Positions 1-10,451 of a stretch of 64,000 nucleotides of DNA are shown piece after piece. This DNA is from Glandiceps talaboti. Its lineage: Eukaryota; Hemichordata; Enteropneusta; Spengelidae. The translations under genes were made by a program, and so were the position numbers. Below the pieces are notes generated by a model that did not search any database, had not been told where the DNA came from, and saw nothing but the letters and a program-made list of their open reading frames with translations. The stretch lies in assembly GCF_964340395.1 (NCBI RefSeq), contig NC_135553.1, forward strand, positions 28,285,949-28,349,948, written 5' to 3'. The first letter of the stretch is position 1; every line of letters starts with the position of its first letter.

Positions 1-479
1 ACAAACTTGCGGTCAGCATGGCAGACTAACCACCTGTCATGGATCCAGAATTTTATCATTGCACTGTTAGGATTCTGTACTGGATGTGATTATCTATAAC
101 TGATAAGTCATCACCCAGAAAGTGCATGCCCCATGTTTTTATGAGGAGCTAATATCACTGAGAAAAGAAGACTTAGTGCATAAGTTCGAAAATAAGTGGC
201 ACACATCACAACACAGAATCAATTGGCAAATCTTCTGTACTTTAGCAGGTTGAATACTTACGTCACTGTGATGAAGTAAAGTCAGCTTTCCATCAAACTC
301 TCATCGAGGAAACAGAATTCTTTGAAACGAAGGTATCAATGCTTCATGACAGACTTGCATGGTGTTCACTCAGTCAACAGTGATGATCAACTACCAAATC
401 ACATTTTCACTTCCATGTAGTTTGAGTCTGTGTCAGTAGATCGTGTTAAACCGCAGTCGTCTACAAAATCATGTGAACT
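1..479. other. Flanking sequence, no feature recognised
   Basis: AT-rich sequence with stops in all frames. The part after about 300 may be the decayed upstream end of the LINE fragment that becomes recognisable near 480, but I see no motif that proves it. Confidence 0.4.
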
Positions 480-1440
480 TGATATCCTTCCAACAACTTT
501 GTCAAGAACAGTATTGACTCTCTTGCAACTTTCTTAGCTCATTTATACAATATTTCACTTTCGTCTGGCACTGTCCCTAGGCATTTTAAATCATCAATCA
601 TTTGTCTATTGTTGAAGAAGCCCGATCTTGACCACAATGTACTGAAAAAAAATTATAGGCCCGTATCCAATGTCTTTCTTGTTGAAAGTTCTTGAGAGAA
701 TTGTCGCGCAGCAGCTAACTGATCATCTCGCCAAGTTTCAGCTTTACACCAAGTGTCAAAGTGCATACAGAGCCAATTACAGTACTGAAACTGCCCTCCT
801 CCGCGTCAACAATGATATTATGCTTACATTAAACTATGAAAAAGATGTCATTGTTGTCATGTTGGATTTATCTGCTGCCTTTGATATGATTGATAATGAT
901 GTTTTGTTCAATAGACCACAATTTCATTTCGGTATCACAGGCCCATGGCTCTGTCTTGATTCAGATCATTTCGGTATCACAGGCACGCGGCTCTGTCTGG
1001 ATTCAGATCATTTCGGTATCACAGGCCCGCGGCTCTGTCTTGATTCTGATCATTTCGGTATCACAGGCCCGCGGCTCTGTCTTGATTCAGATCATTTCAG
1101 TATCACAGGCCCGCGGCTCTGTCTTGATTCAGATCGTACCTTGTCAATGACACCCAGTATGTTGAAGTTAATACCACCACCAAATCGTCTACATCATGTT
1201 TGGAATATGGTATTCCACAAGGATTGATATTAGGTCCAATTTTATTCATTTTGTAAAGAACACCAGAATAGAATATCATAGTTTGCCATATGGCCTCAAC
1301 TACATGATGTATGTCAATGATTGTGGTACTTATGTTATTTGCAAAAGGCCTGACAAAGTTCTAGCGCGGTGCATGGAGAGGCATGTGTCAATGGTATTCG
1401 TAGCTGGATGATGTCCAATATGTTGGTACTCAATGATGAT
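480..1440 (+). mobile_element. L2-like LINE fragment, reverse transcriptase remnant
   Basis: Frameshifted plus-strand remains of a non-LTR reverse transcriptase. Recognisable in order: KKNYRPVSN near 650, KVLERIV near 690, STETALLRV near 785, LDLSAAFDMIDND near 865, FGITG near 940, GIPQGLILGPILF near 1215 and NGIRSWMMSN near 1390. The catalytic YADD box is degraded to YVND, so it is dead. Motif order and wording fit the L2/CR1 group. A 42-bp expansion interrupts it at 930-1135. Confidence 0.85.
930..1135 (+). repeat. 42-bp tandem repeat inside the LINE remnant (about 5 copies)
   Basis: Five copies of a 14-codon unit reading about HFGITGPRLCLDSD. The unit begins with FGITG, normally a single motif between the two palm blocks of L2-like reverse transcriptases, so the expansion arose inside the dead element. 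Confidence 0.85.
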
Positions 1441-1443
1441 ACT

Positions 1444-1446
1444 CCA

Positions 1447-1487
<41 letters not shown>

Positions 1488-1640
1488 GTGTGTGTGTCCT
1501 TTGTCCTTAAATATTAATAAGTCATTTCTCAGAAATGCAATATCCAATTACTTTCAAACCTGGCACAAAGGTGACATTTCATATGGTTCATATGCACATC
1601 ATTTTGTTTTCCAATATATGCAAATTTGACAATTGCAGAC
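1444..1640 (+). repeat. (TCTG)n microsatellite with family-B-like core piece
   Basis: A TCTG run at 1444-1497 is followed by a segment at 1520-1610 (catttctcag, ctggcacaaaggtgac) that recurs at 30120-30180 just upstream of repeat B3. A microsatellite followed by such a core is the layout of the pearl-like repeats elsewhere in the window. Confidence 0.6.
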
Positions 1641-1739
1641 AAAATGTGTATTTCTCTCATGTAGGTGGTTGACATCTTCAAGTAATTATGGATTTGTCTT
1701 AACATTTTCTGTTTTCAAACACTGGTGGCATTCTTACCA

Positions 1740-1945
1740 AGAGATGTTACTAGTGGTACATGTACCTCTAAATGTTAATACATACAGTCTACATTCAAGT
1801 CTACCCACATACTGCCAGGTTTTAAACTTTATTTTGAGACATTGTTTGGTCTTTACCTGGTTCAGGTACAGTTATCAAAATTCAGCAATTTCCTGCATTA
1901 TCACAGACACTTTCTATTTAAAAAACATGTCTCTATTCAGTCACA
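1740..1945 (+). repeat. Dispersed repeat D fragment
   Basis: Shares colinear blocks (ctacccacatactgccagg, attcagcaatttcct, cagacactt) with 34790-34930 and more distantly with the tandem core at 39900-40330. No coding content. The rest of 1946-2445 shows nothing recognisable apart from AT-rich sequence. Confidence 0.6.
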
Positions 1946-2445
1946 TAGAAATTCACATTTGCTATTCATAGCGCTAACACTGTTCACATGTTCAAAAGTG
2001 GGTTGAAGACACATCTTTCTAGACAGTATCTGATTTTAAATTAATAAAAAAGTGATTTGTGTTGCCAGGGTCGCTGCATGACAGTTGACTCTCTATTTTA
2101 ATGTGTGATGTCCTTTTAATCAGTACTTTATTTTAATCTACCAGCTGTCTTCTGAATTTGTATCCTTCCTATTTGAAAGAACTTTTGACCAGAAATTTTA
2201 TACGTCATTTGTGCTCTTTCTTCTGAGACATTTTGTTGATGGTTCTTTTAGTTGTTGGTTTGTTGTACAATGTGCTGAGACAGAGTGTAGCAGATTTGTT
2301 TAAGAATTAAAATAAATAGATAAAAATATTCACAAGCATGGCAATTGATTGGACAAATTTTGTCAAGGTGTAGATTAAATATGAAACATTTCAGTCATTA
2401 CAAATTTGTGCTTACTAAAAACAAGTTTCTGTCTATACCTTAAAG

Positions 2446-2571
2446 CTATCAATCCATGCCAGCCCAATAACCCCTGTGGGAATGGTGGTATCTGTATTCA
2501 GTCTACAGCAGCATGTTCACAATACACCTGCCAGTGTCCAGCATGCTACACAGGCAACAACTGCTTTCAAC
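2446..2571 (+). CDS. EGF-like exon 1 (8-Cys type)
   Basis: A 126-bp exon, phase 1-1. The acceptor AG is at 2444-2445 and the donor GTAAGT starts at 2572. It encodes one EGF module with eight cysteines: INPC, NNPC, GNGGIC, an extra Cys in the C3-C4 loop (TAAC), then YTCQCPAC where the third Cys is the second extra, and a final NNC. The track-like reading from an upstream ATG is an artefact, because the upstream bases are intron. It is the first exon seen; earlier exons must lie left of the window. Confidence 0.93.
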
Positions 2572-2689
2572 GTAAGTATGCAATAGGGGATACCTGTATG
2601 CTTATCATGTTGAATTTCCCAGAATGCAAATTTATGAAATCTCGCAGAAGTTCTATTAAAAAGGGCATTGAACAGTTTACCTCTTCCTA

Positions 2690-3060
2690 TCAACCAACCA
2701 ACGAATCAATCAATCAGTCAGTTTATTTCAGAACAATAAGGCCACAGGCCCAAAGAGCAAACAATAATACAAACGTTTCAGTTCATAGAGGGAAATTCCT
2801 CTCTATTTTTCATTGCAAAATAAATAAATGAAGCTAAGTTATTAAATAAGTTACATTATCAGAATTCAAAAGTGAAATGAACTTATCATAGGAAAGGTTC
2901 AAACGAAACCACCTTGGTAACAATTCATTTCGAAGGTCCTTATAATGGGGACAAATTGCTAAGAAATGAGTATTTACAAAACCTTTAGTCAGCAGGTCTT
3001 TAGTCTTCATATAAAATGTTTTATCAACAACTAGTACCAAATGTTAATTTGTTGTATTGT
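2690..3060 (-). mobile_element. LINE 3' end, minus strand
   Basis: Reading the minus strand, an open stretch contains a KDLRNELLP block and ends near 2834, followed by a GLWPYCSEIN-like stretch and a TGATTGATTG-type simple tail at 2690-2720. This is the usual layout of the 3' end of an L2/CR1-like retroposon. 5' truncated, located in the intron between exons 1 and 2. Confidence 0.6.
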
Positions 3061-3322
3061 GCATGTTTTACTGACAGACCAAAACTATTTCAATTTATCC
3101 AAATAAAATAAAAACAAAAACAAGAATATTTACAGTGTTTATTCATTTGTTTTAAAATTACTCATTGAAACTTACTTTTAATTTCAAAGGAAAATTTCTG
3201 ATTTTAAAAGCAAATATGTTTCAGTACAATAATACGCTATTACAAGAATTAAAAAAATCTTCTTCTTTTTTTATCAGTGTTTCAGAAGTTTGACAAAATG
3301 TTTGTTTTTTCATTTCTGGCAG

Positions 3323-3445
3323 AAATCAATGCTTGTTTCCCTAACCCATGTAGAAATGGTGGATTTTGTCAAGCACAAAGTGGTTCATGCACCGACTTGA
3401 CTTGTTCATGTCCAACATGTTTTACAGGAACACTCTGTGATATCC
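3323..3445 (+). CDS. EGF-like exon 2 (8-Cys type)
   Basis: A 123-bp exon, phase 1-1, after a CTGGCAG acceptor and before a GTAAGT donor at 3446. It encodes INAC, PNPC, RNGGFC, an extra loop Cys (SGSC), LTCSCPTC and a final TLCDI, eight cysteines in all. Joining to exon 1 makes the split codon CAA (Gln). Too short to appear as a standalone open frame; recognised from the C-x-NGG-x-C core and the splice sites. Confidence 0.93.
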
Positions 3446-3503
3446 GTAAGTAAAACGAGCATTGTGCTTTATTTTCGTACCTAAATATATTCTTGTACTT
3501 ATT

Positions 3504-4366
3504 ATATACATAGACCCTCATATCCCTAGGGTTTGACGTCAAAGTATAGTAATATGAAATCTATACATTTCATATTACTATGCTTTGACGTCACACTATA
3601 GTAATATGGTCGGAACTACTTTGAATTATTTGTAAACATCGTCAACCTGTACAGTTACGATGTTATTGTTTGAAAATATGGTTTCCTTGCTATTCATGGA
3701 TTGCCGAACATTGACCATCATCATCATCAGTGTAATCAGTGAACAAATACACCTCTTTTGGACACATCTATCGCCTTTCGTACAGCCACTAACGTACGTA
3801 GACATGCTAACAAAAGTAACATCAACATCGTAAAAACTTCCAGTTGTGATAGTTGCACATTGCAGTGAAATCGTTGTCCGTTAAATTCAACTATTGATAG
3901 AATTTTTGAACAACTTTTGACAATGTGTTTTTGAAAATTTCACAATGTTTTTGACAGTTTAACTTGCCAGTGTTGATGTTTTCAGCATGACTCTGAGCCA
4001 AGTTCTATGCATAACCAGTGTAGGCACCCGTTCGTTAGCCAGTCTCTCAATATGTCTCATTTTTTCTGATGAAAGTGTTTATATTTTGTCAAAGAATTAA
4101 TCACTGCTCTTGACAAACATCCCGTCCTTGTCAAAATGTTCCCTACCTGAAAGTCTGTGGTGTAATTTTACTGATCTCAACATATATGTTAGTAGCAGTA
4201 GCGACGGCAGCTGGTGCAATGGCGTCTACATTCTGAAAACTGAATGAACAGCTGAGCGATGTAGCCCCATCACTTCGTAAAATTGATGCAAGTTCAGTGT
4301 AATTTTCGGAATATTTTTGTTTAAAATTGTCATCATAAAAGAAAAAAATAGTGGGTCTATGTATAT
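3504..4366. mobile_element. Candidate MITE with 14-bp terminal inverted repeats
   Basis: ATATACATAGACCC at 3504-3517 is matched exactly by its reverse complement at 4353-4366, giving an 863-bp unit with no coding capacity. No clear target duplication could be assigned. It contains the CRE palindrome at 3532-3593. Confidence 0.5.
3532..3593. repeat. Palindrome with two CRE sites
   Basis: Arms of about 27 bp with one mismatch and a 6-nt loop. Each outer end carries the full cAMP-response-element palindrome TGACGTCA. The AT-rich inner part (TAGTAATATG) recurs once more just downstream. Confidence 0.75.
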
Positions 4367-4374
4367 GATAAATA

Positions 4375-4522
4375 ATAATCTCCCGGTATTTCTCATTCGT
4401 GCTACGTCATCTTGGACTCATGATTCCCCTATGTCTGTATCCCTCCGAGCCGATACGGCCGACATGAGGGGAATCATTTGTCCCCGATGACATAGCGCTC
4501 ATTCGGAATACTGGGAGATTAT
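4375..4522. mobile_element. Foldback element, 148 bp
   Basis: The left end ATAATCTCCCGGTATT pairs with the right end AATACTGGGAGATTAT, and internal blocks (GATTCCCCT / AGGGGAATC, GTCAT / ATGAC) also pair. The whole unit can fold into a hairpin with a short CG-rich loop. Probably a small MITE. Confidence 0.6.
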
Positions 4523-4620
4523 ATATAAATAGTTCATGATATGATGCCACATGACCAAATAATTCTCAATTTATGTAAATTTGCTATGTTACCTGCGTAT
4601 ATTAAAATGATGAATGATCT

Positions 4621-5217
4621 TACACTGTGTACACTGACTTGATATTTGACACTGTGTACACTGACTTGATACTTGACACTGTGTACACTGACTTGATATT
4701 TGACACTGTGTACACTGACTTGATACTTGACACTGTGTACACTGACTTGATACTTGACACTGTGTACACTGACTTGATATTTGACACTGTGTACACTGAC
4801 TTGATACTTGACACTGTGTATACTGACTTGATATTTGACACTGTGTACACTGACTTGATACTTGACACTGTGTACACTGACTTGATACTTGACACTGTGT
4901 ACACTGACTTGATACTTGACACTGTGTATACTGACTTGATATTTGACACTGTGTACACTGACTTGATACTTGACACTGTGTACACTGACTTGATATTTGA
5001 CACTGTGTACTCTGACTTGATATTTGACACTGTGTACACTGACTTGATATTTGACACTGTGTACACTGACTTGATACTTGACAATGTGTACACTGACTTG
5101 ATACTTGACACTGTGTACACTGACTTGATACTTGACACTGTGTATACTGACTTGATATTTGACACTGTGTACACTGACTTGATACTTGACACTGTGTACA
5201 CTGACTTGATACTTGAC
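4621..5217. repeat. 27-bp minisatellite, about 22 copies
   Basis: Unit gtgtacactgacttgatayt plus ttgacact. The period is a multiple of three and no unit has a stop in one frame of either strand, so long artefact ORFs appear on both strands (9-residue repeats). It is intronic, between exons 2 and 3, and I do not read it as coding. Confidence 0.95.
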
Positions 5218-5322
5218 TTAAAAGTATAAATTAAAGAGTATGCTGAGCTGGGTGTACAACAAAAGAACTTGCATTAAATGATGAGTTCTAACCATCAAAA
5301 TATTTATTTATTCCTTTCCAAG

Positions 5323-5445
5323 CTGTGAATGCATGTGCGTCTAGTCCCTGTGAGAATGGAGGCATGTGCAATCCTATACCAGGTGCATGTACAATATATA
5401 GCTGTACTTGTCAGGGATGTAACACTGGTCAAAACTGTGAATCAT
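5323..5445 (+). CDS. EGF-like exon 3 (8-Cys type)
   Basis: A 123-bp exon, phase 1-1, acceptor TTTCCAAG, donor GTAAGT at 5446. The module reads VNAC, SSPC, ENGGMC, PGAC (extra), YSCTCQGC (extra) and GQNC, with eight cysteines. It sits between two minisatellites: the 27-bp array ends about 105 bp upstream and the 40-bp array begins about 35 bp downstream. Confidence 0.93.
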
Positions 5446-5480
5446 GTAAGTATACAATCCAAACCATTTTTTATAGGTTG

Positions 5481-6330
5481 AAGGTGCTCTAGTGCTGTAT
5501 GAGGATTCCTTTAAATTTGGAGGGTGCTCTAGTGCTGTATGAGGATTCCTTTAAATTTGGAGGATGCTCTAGTGCTGTATGAGGATTCCTTTAAATTTGG
5601 AGGGTGCTCTAGTGCTGTATGAGGATTCCTTTAAATTTGGAGGGTGCTCTAGTGCTGTATGAGGATTCCTTTAAATTTGGAGGATGCTCTAGTGCTGTAT
5701 GAGGATTCCTTTAAATTTGGAGGATGCTCTAGTGCTGTATGAGGATTCCTTTAAATTTGGAGGGTGCTCTAGTGCCGTATGAGGATTCCTTTAAATTTGG
5801 AGGGTGCTCTAGTGCCGTATGAGGATTCCTTTAAATTTGGAGGGTGCTCTAGTGCCGTATGAGGATTCCTTTAAATTTGGAGGGTGCTCTAGTGCTGTAT
5901 GAGGATTCCTTTAAATTTGGAGGGTGCTCTAGTGCCGTATGAGGATTCCTTTAAATTTGGAGGGTGCTCTAGTGCCGTATGAGGATTCCTTTAAATTTGG
6001 AGAGTGCTCTAGTGCCGTATGAGGATTCCTTTAAATTTGGAGGGTGCTGTAGTGCCGTATGAGGATTCCTTTAAATTTGGAGGGTGCTCTAGTGCCGTAT
6101 GAGGATTCCTTTAAATTTGGAGGGTGCTCTAGTGCCGTATGAGGATTCCTTTAAATTTGGAGGATGCTCTAGTGCCGTATGAGGATTCCTTTAAATTTGG
6201 AGGGTGCTCTAGTGCCGTATGAGGATTCCTTTAAATTTGGAGGGTGCTCTAGTGCCGTATGAGGATTCCTTTAAATTTGGAGGGTGCTCTAGTGCCCAAT
6301 GAGGATTCCTTTAAATTTGGAGGGTGCTAT
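5481..6330. repeat. 40-bp minisatellite, about 21 copies
   Basis: Unit agggtgctctagtgcygtat plus gaggattcctttaaatttgg. Copies near exon 3 carry T at the variable site (gctgtat) and distal copies mostly carry C (gccgtat). Confidence 0.95.
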
Positions 6331-6657
6331 TCACTTGAAGTTTGATACTGTATCTCTCATTTAATAATATGAAAGGATAGTATTGAAGAAGTCCAGAAAA
6401 CAAAAAATGGTTCTCTCTTCAAGTTATCTTTTCTGGAAACTTGAAAGAAGTAATTGAACTAACAATTCCAATTTTACACAAATGTGTGATTGAGTGATTA
6501 TTGATCTAAGTGTTTTGCAACATATTGCATGACTATATGAGACTTCTCAAATATTACTAATTACACTTTTGTATAGACTGTAAGATACACCATGTCATTC
6601 AAGCCTAGTCAGTCTACTCTTTATGACCACATACTACTGTGCAATCTATTGACACCA

Positions 6658-6931
6658 AGATGTTAAGATTCAAGGCTTCACCTTGAACTAGTGATTAGAG
6701 GTTCAAATAGAGGCCAGTATGAAATCAAATAAACACAACAATTTATGTGTCTGGTGATTGGAATAATTGTTGTCATAGTGATTATTTTTATGATGTTTGT
6801 ACTTGGTAAGATACCAGACATTGGTGGAATTTTATGTTTTAAGCACATAGAAGTCAGATGTCATGGTTATTTTAACACCTTTTGCTGCATAACTGTATAT
6901 CCTTGGGTGCAACCAGATATTGTTGCAAAAT
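6658..6931. repeat. Duplicated or dispersed segment, copy 1
   Basis: About 270 bp closely matching 59317-59612, both in introns of this gene. Shared blocks include gatgttaagatt, gaggccagtatgaaatcaaa and ccagacattggtggaatt. An open frame with a hydrophobic start crosses it, but the second copy is not open in the same way, so I do not call it a gene. The sequence between 6331 and 6657 is AT-rich with no feature. Confidence 0.75.
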
Positions 6932-7182
6932 GCTTAGAAAGGCTGTACAGAACAGACATGGGTTGTGGCTGTCATATCTTACAGATGAAGTTACTCTTAT
7001 ACAAGATTAAATTTAACCATTTGTTTGAAATCTTACAAGAAAGTCTAAACTTTCTTTTCCATAGAATAAATATTATGAATGTCCTCAGTGTATTGAATAT
7101 TAATTAATACTTTTTGTGTTTGTATTTTTTGTTTTGTTTGTTTGTTTGGTTGGTTGGTTGTTTGTTTGTTTGTGGTGATTAG

Positions 7183-7308
7183 TGATCAATCCATGTGCTG
7201 TCAACCCATGTTTCAACCAAGGAACTTGCAGTCCAGTGTCTGGTGGTTCATGTACAGACTTCCAATGTCTTTGCTCCGGCTGTTACACCGGACAGAACTG
7301 CTTAGATG
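7183..7308 (+). CDS. EGF-like exon 4 (8-Cys type)
   Basis: A 126-bp exon, phase 1-1. The acceptor GATTAG follows an unusual tract of TTTG and GGTT repeats that must act as the pyrimidine tract; the donor GTAAGT is at 7309. The module reads INPC, VNPC, FNQGTC, GGSC (extra), FQCLCSGC (extra) and GQNC. The core NGG is NQG here. Confidence 0.92.
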
Positions 7309-7503
7309 GTAAGTTCTTTAAACAATATGTGTTTACTCTGGAAATCTGTCACCTTTGAGTGAACACACACACATGTTAAGAAAGCCAAACTGTGAAAGAG
7401 TTCTTACAATTGTTGTATTATCATTCAACAGAATTCACAATTGTAAAGGCTTATTTCTACTGTTGTCTCTCATGCACAAAAATGCTCACTCTCTCTCTCT
7501 CTG

Positions 7504-7505
<2 letters not shown>

Positions 7506-7580
<75 letters not shown>
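7506..7580. repeat. (CA)n microsatellite
   Basis: About 37 CA units preceded by a short CT run. It generates poly-His/Thr and Cys/Val artefact frames. The remainder of this intron to 8233 shows no other feature. Confidence 0.97.
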
Positions 7581-7581
<1 letters not shown>

Positions 7582-8233
7582 AAAATACCACAACATGTCA
7601 GAAATGCCTTGGTAAAACCAAACTATGGATAACCCGAGTTCATCAATAGGCAAGACAATCTCTAAATCTGTTTGCAATGTCAACTGTAATAGGATTATAA
7701 AAGTTGTAACAGCTGATAATGTCCCTTGACTCAAACGATTCACTCCTTGAAAGTAACCTTGCACTTGGAACTACAGTTTTTCTCGTTCCATAGTTAGTTA
7801 AATAATCTTTGGAAAAATTAAGCACAGAGATACTTAAATAGCAAATAATATATACCACATGTAACATTGTCAATGTACGATGCACGATGTATCCTAATGT
7901 TATGATCGTGATCGGATCATGACCTTTCACCCAAGCCAAATCGTGACCTTTCACCCAAGCCAGTTGTGCCTCGCGGTGGAGTAACACACTCACTAGTACT
8001 TGCACACATTCTGTCGACAGCATTTCAGTCTTGACCTAGTACCTGTACCAGCGATGACTCAGGCTTATCAGATGTAATTGCAAAAAGCAAACACTTAGTT
8101 ATGGTAATGAGTTGATAAGGATTGATAAGAAAGTGCAAGAATTGCACTTTGCTGGTAAAGGCGATGTTCAACTCATGACAATTTATACTAAGTCTTGTAT
8201 AACACATTTCCCATCATCCTTCTCTATTTACAG

Positions 8234-8359
8234 TCATCAATCCATGCTTCCCAAACAACCCATGTCAGAATGGTGGTTTCTGTCAGCAAAGTCAGGGATC
8301 ATGTACTCAGTTCACATGTCAGTGTACAGGTTGTTGGACTGGTAATACATGCAACACAG
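8234..8359 (+). CDS. EGF-like exon 5 (8-Cys type)
   Basis: A 126-bp exon, phase 1-1, with acceptor CTATTTACAG and donor GTATGT at 8360. Eight cysteines: INPC, NNPC, QNGGFC, QGSC (extra), FTCQCTGC (extra) and GNTC. A tryptophan follows the seventh Cys (CWTG), which recurs in exons 8, 9, 11, 12 and 13. Confidence 0.93.
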
Positions 8360-8736
8360 GTATGTACATGTCATATCATTCAAACTACTGTTCTAAGTAT
8401 TAAGACAACATGGAAACATTATTCTAGTACACTAGTGTTGTGTATTATTGCTCCACGTATTTTAATTCAAAACATGATTCTATTTATGTTTTAGCGACTA
8501 TATTATCTTTTTTGCCAATATGGGAATATGGGGGAGAGGATGTGATGGCAATCAGCCTTACATGAATAGGATGGATAACATGTTGAACTAAAGTCACAAC
8601 ACTCATATTTCATATTAGGATGTACTATTTTTATCAAGTGAACATTTTTGTGTTGGGAAATGTATGATTGTTCATTTTTTTTATTAATGGTTTTCATCCA
8701 CTGGCAAAGTTTGAGAGTAGCTTGTAACAACCACTA

Positions 8737-10050
8737 CTATTTATAGCACCTAGTCTCGATAACCCCTAAGCTATTTATAGCACCTAGTCTTGATAACCCC
8801 TATGCTATTTATAACACCTAGTCTTGATAACCCCTACGCTATAACACCTAGTCTTGATAACCCCTACGCTCTTTATAACACCTAGTCTTGATAACCCCTA
8901 TGCTATTTATAAGACCTAGTCTTGATAACCCCTACACTATTTATAACACCTAGTCTCGATAACCTCCTATGCTATTTATAACACCTAGTCTTGATAACCC
9001 CTATGCTATTTATAAGACCTAGTCTTGATAACCCCTACACTATTTATAACACTAGTCTCGATAACCCCCTATGCTATTTATAACACCTAATATTGATAAC
9101 CCCTATGCTATTTATAACACCTAATCTTGATAACCCCTATGCTATTTATAACACCTAGTCTCGATAACCCCTATGCTATTTATAACACCTAGTCTTGATA
9201 ACCCCTATGCTATTTATAACACCTAATCTTGATAACCCCTATGCTATTTATAACACCTAGTCTCGATAACCCCTATGCTATTTATAACACCTAGTCGTGA
9301 TAACCCCTATGCTATTTATAACACCTAGTCTTGATAACCCCTATGCTATTTATAACACCTAGTCTTGATAACCCATACGCTCTTTATAACACCTAGTCTT
9401 GATAACCCCTATGCTATTTATAACACCTAATATTGATAACCCCTATGCTATTTATAACACCTAATCTTGATAACCCCTATGCTATTTATAACACCTAATC
9501 TTGATAACCCCTATGCTATTTACAACACCTAGTCTTGATAACCCCTACACTATTTATAACACCTAGTCGTGATAACCCCTATGCTCTTTATAACACCTAA
9601 TATTGATAACCCCTATGCTATTTATAACACATAATCTTGATAACCCCTATGCTATTTATAACACCTAGTCTCGATAACCCCTATGCTATTTATAACACCT
9701 AGTCTCGATAACCCCCTATGCTGTTTATAACACCTAGTCTCGATAACCCCTATGCTATTTATAACACCTAATCTTGATAACCCCTATGCTATTTATAACA
9801 CCTAATCTTGATAACCCCTATGCTATTTATAACACCTAATCTTGATAACCCCTATGCTATTTATAACACCTAGTCTTGATAACCCCTATGCTATTTATAA
9901 CACCTAGTCTTGATAACCTGTATGCTTTTTATAACACCTAGTCTTGATAACCCCTACGCTATTTATAACACCTAGTCTTGATAACCCCTATGCTATTTAT
10001 AACACCTAGTCTTGATAACCCCTACGCTATTTATAACCCGTACGCTATTT
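8737..10050. repeat. 34-bp minisatellite, about 38 copies
   Basis: Unit ctatttataacacctagtct plus tgataacccctatg, measured period 34 bp, with variants at tct/tcg and tat/tac. It fills most of the intron between exons 5 and 6 and stops about 18 bp before exon 6. Confidence 0.95.
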
Positions 10051-10068
10051 CTTTTCTTTAATACTCAG

Positions 10069-10194
10069 AAACTGATGGCTGTACAAATTTCAACCCATGT
10101 CAGAACGGAGGTATTTGCACCCCTATACAGGGATCGTGTAGTGCTTATAACTGTGAATGTCCAATATGTTTTACTGGTTCCAACTGTATGACAG
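10069..10194 (+). CDS. EGF-like exon 6 (8-Cys type)
   Basis: A 126-bp exon, phase 1-1, acceptor ATACTCAG, donor GTATGT at 10195. Eight cysteines: TDGC, FNPC, QNGGIC, QGSC (extra), YNCECPIC (extra) and GSNC. The 34-bp minisatellite ends about 18 bp before the exon, so its last degenerate copy sits immediately 5' of the pyrimidine tract. Confidence 0.93.
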
Positions 10195-10318
10195 GTATGT
10201 ATCAAACTGTTAATTCTCGCACTCCAGAGTGTTGTTTTTTCACATTGTGTTCTACCATTACCACAAGAGGTCTGCTGTTACTGGAAAAGAAAAATAAGTA
10301 TAACTGTAGTCTGTTTTT

Positions 10319-10386
10319 TAGCACAACTGAACGTTATGGATTCAGTAGGGCTATAGGCATGGCAAAGTGTCTGTCTGTCTGTCTGG

Positions 10387-10451
<65 letters not shown>

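Noticed and set aside
4620-5229. Two roughly 200-codon frames on opposite strands
   Set aside because: Both are the 27-bp minisatellite, whose unit happens to lack stops.
6745-7107. 120-codon frame with a hydrophobic start as a membrane protein
   Set aside because: It lies in a duplicated intronic segment whose other copy does not keep the frame.
8737-10050. CRISPR-like array
   Set aside because: Head-to-tail 34-bp units without unique spacers, in an animal gene intron.
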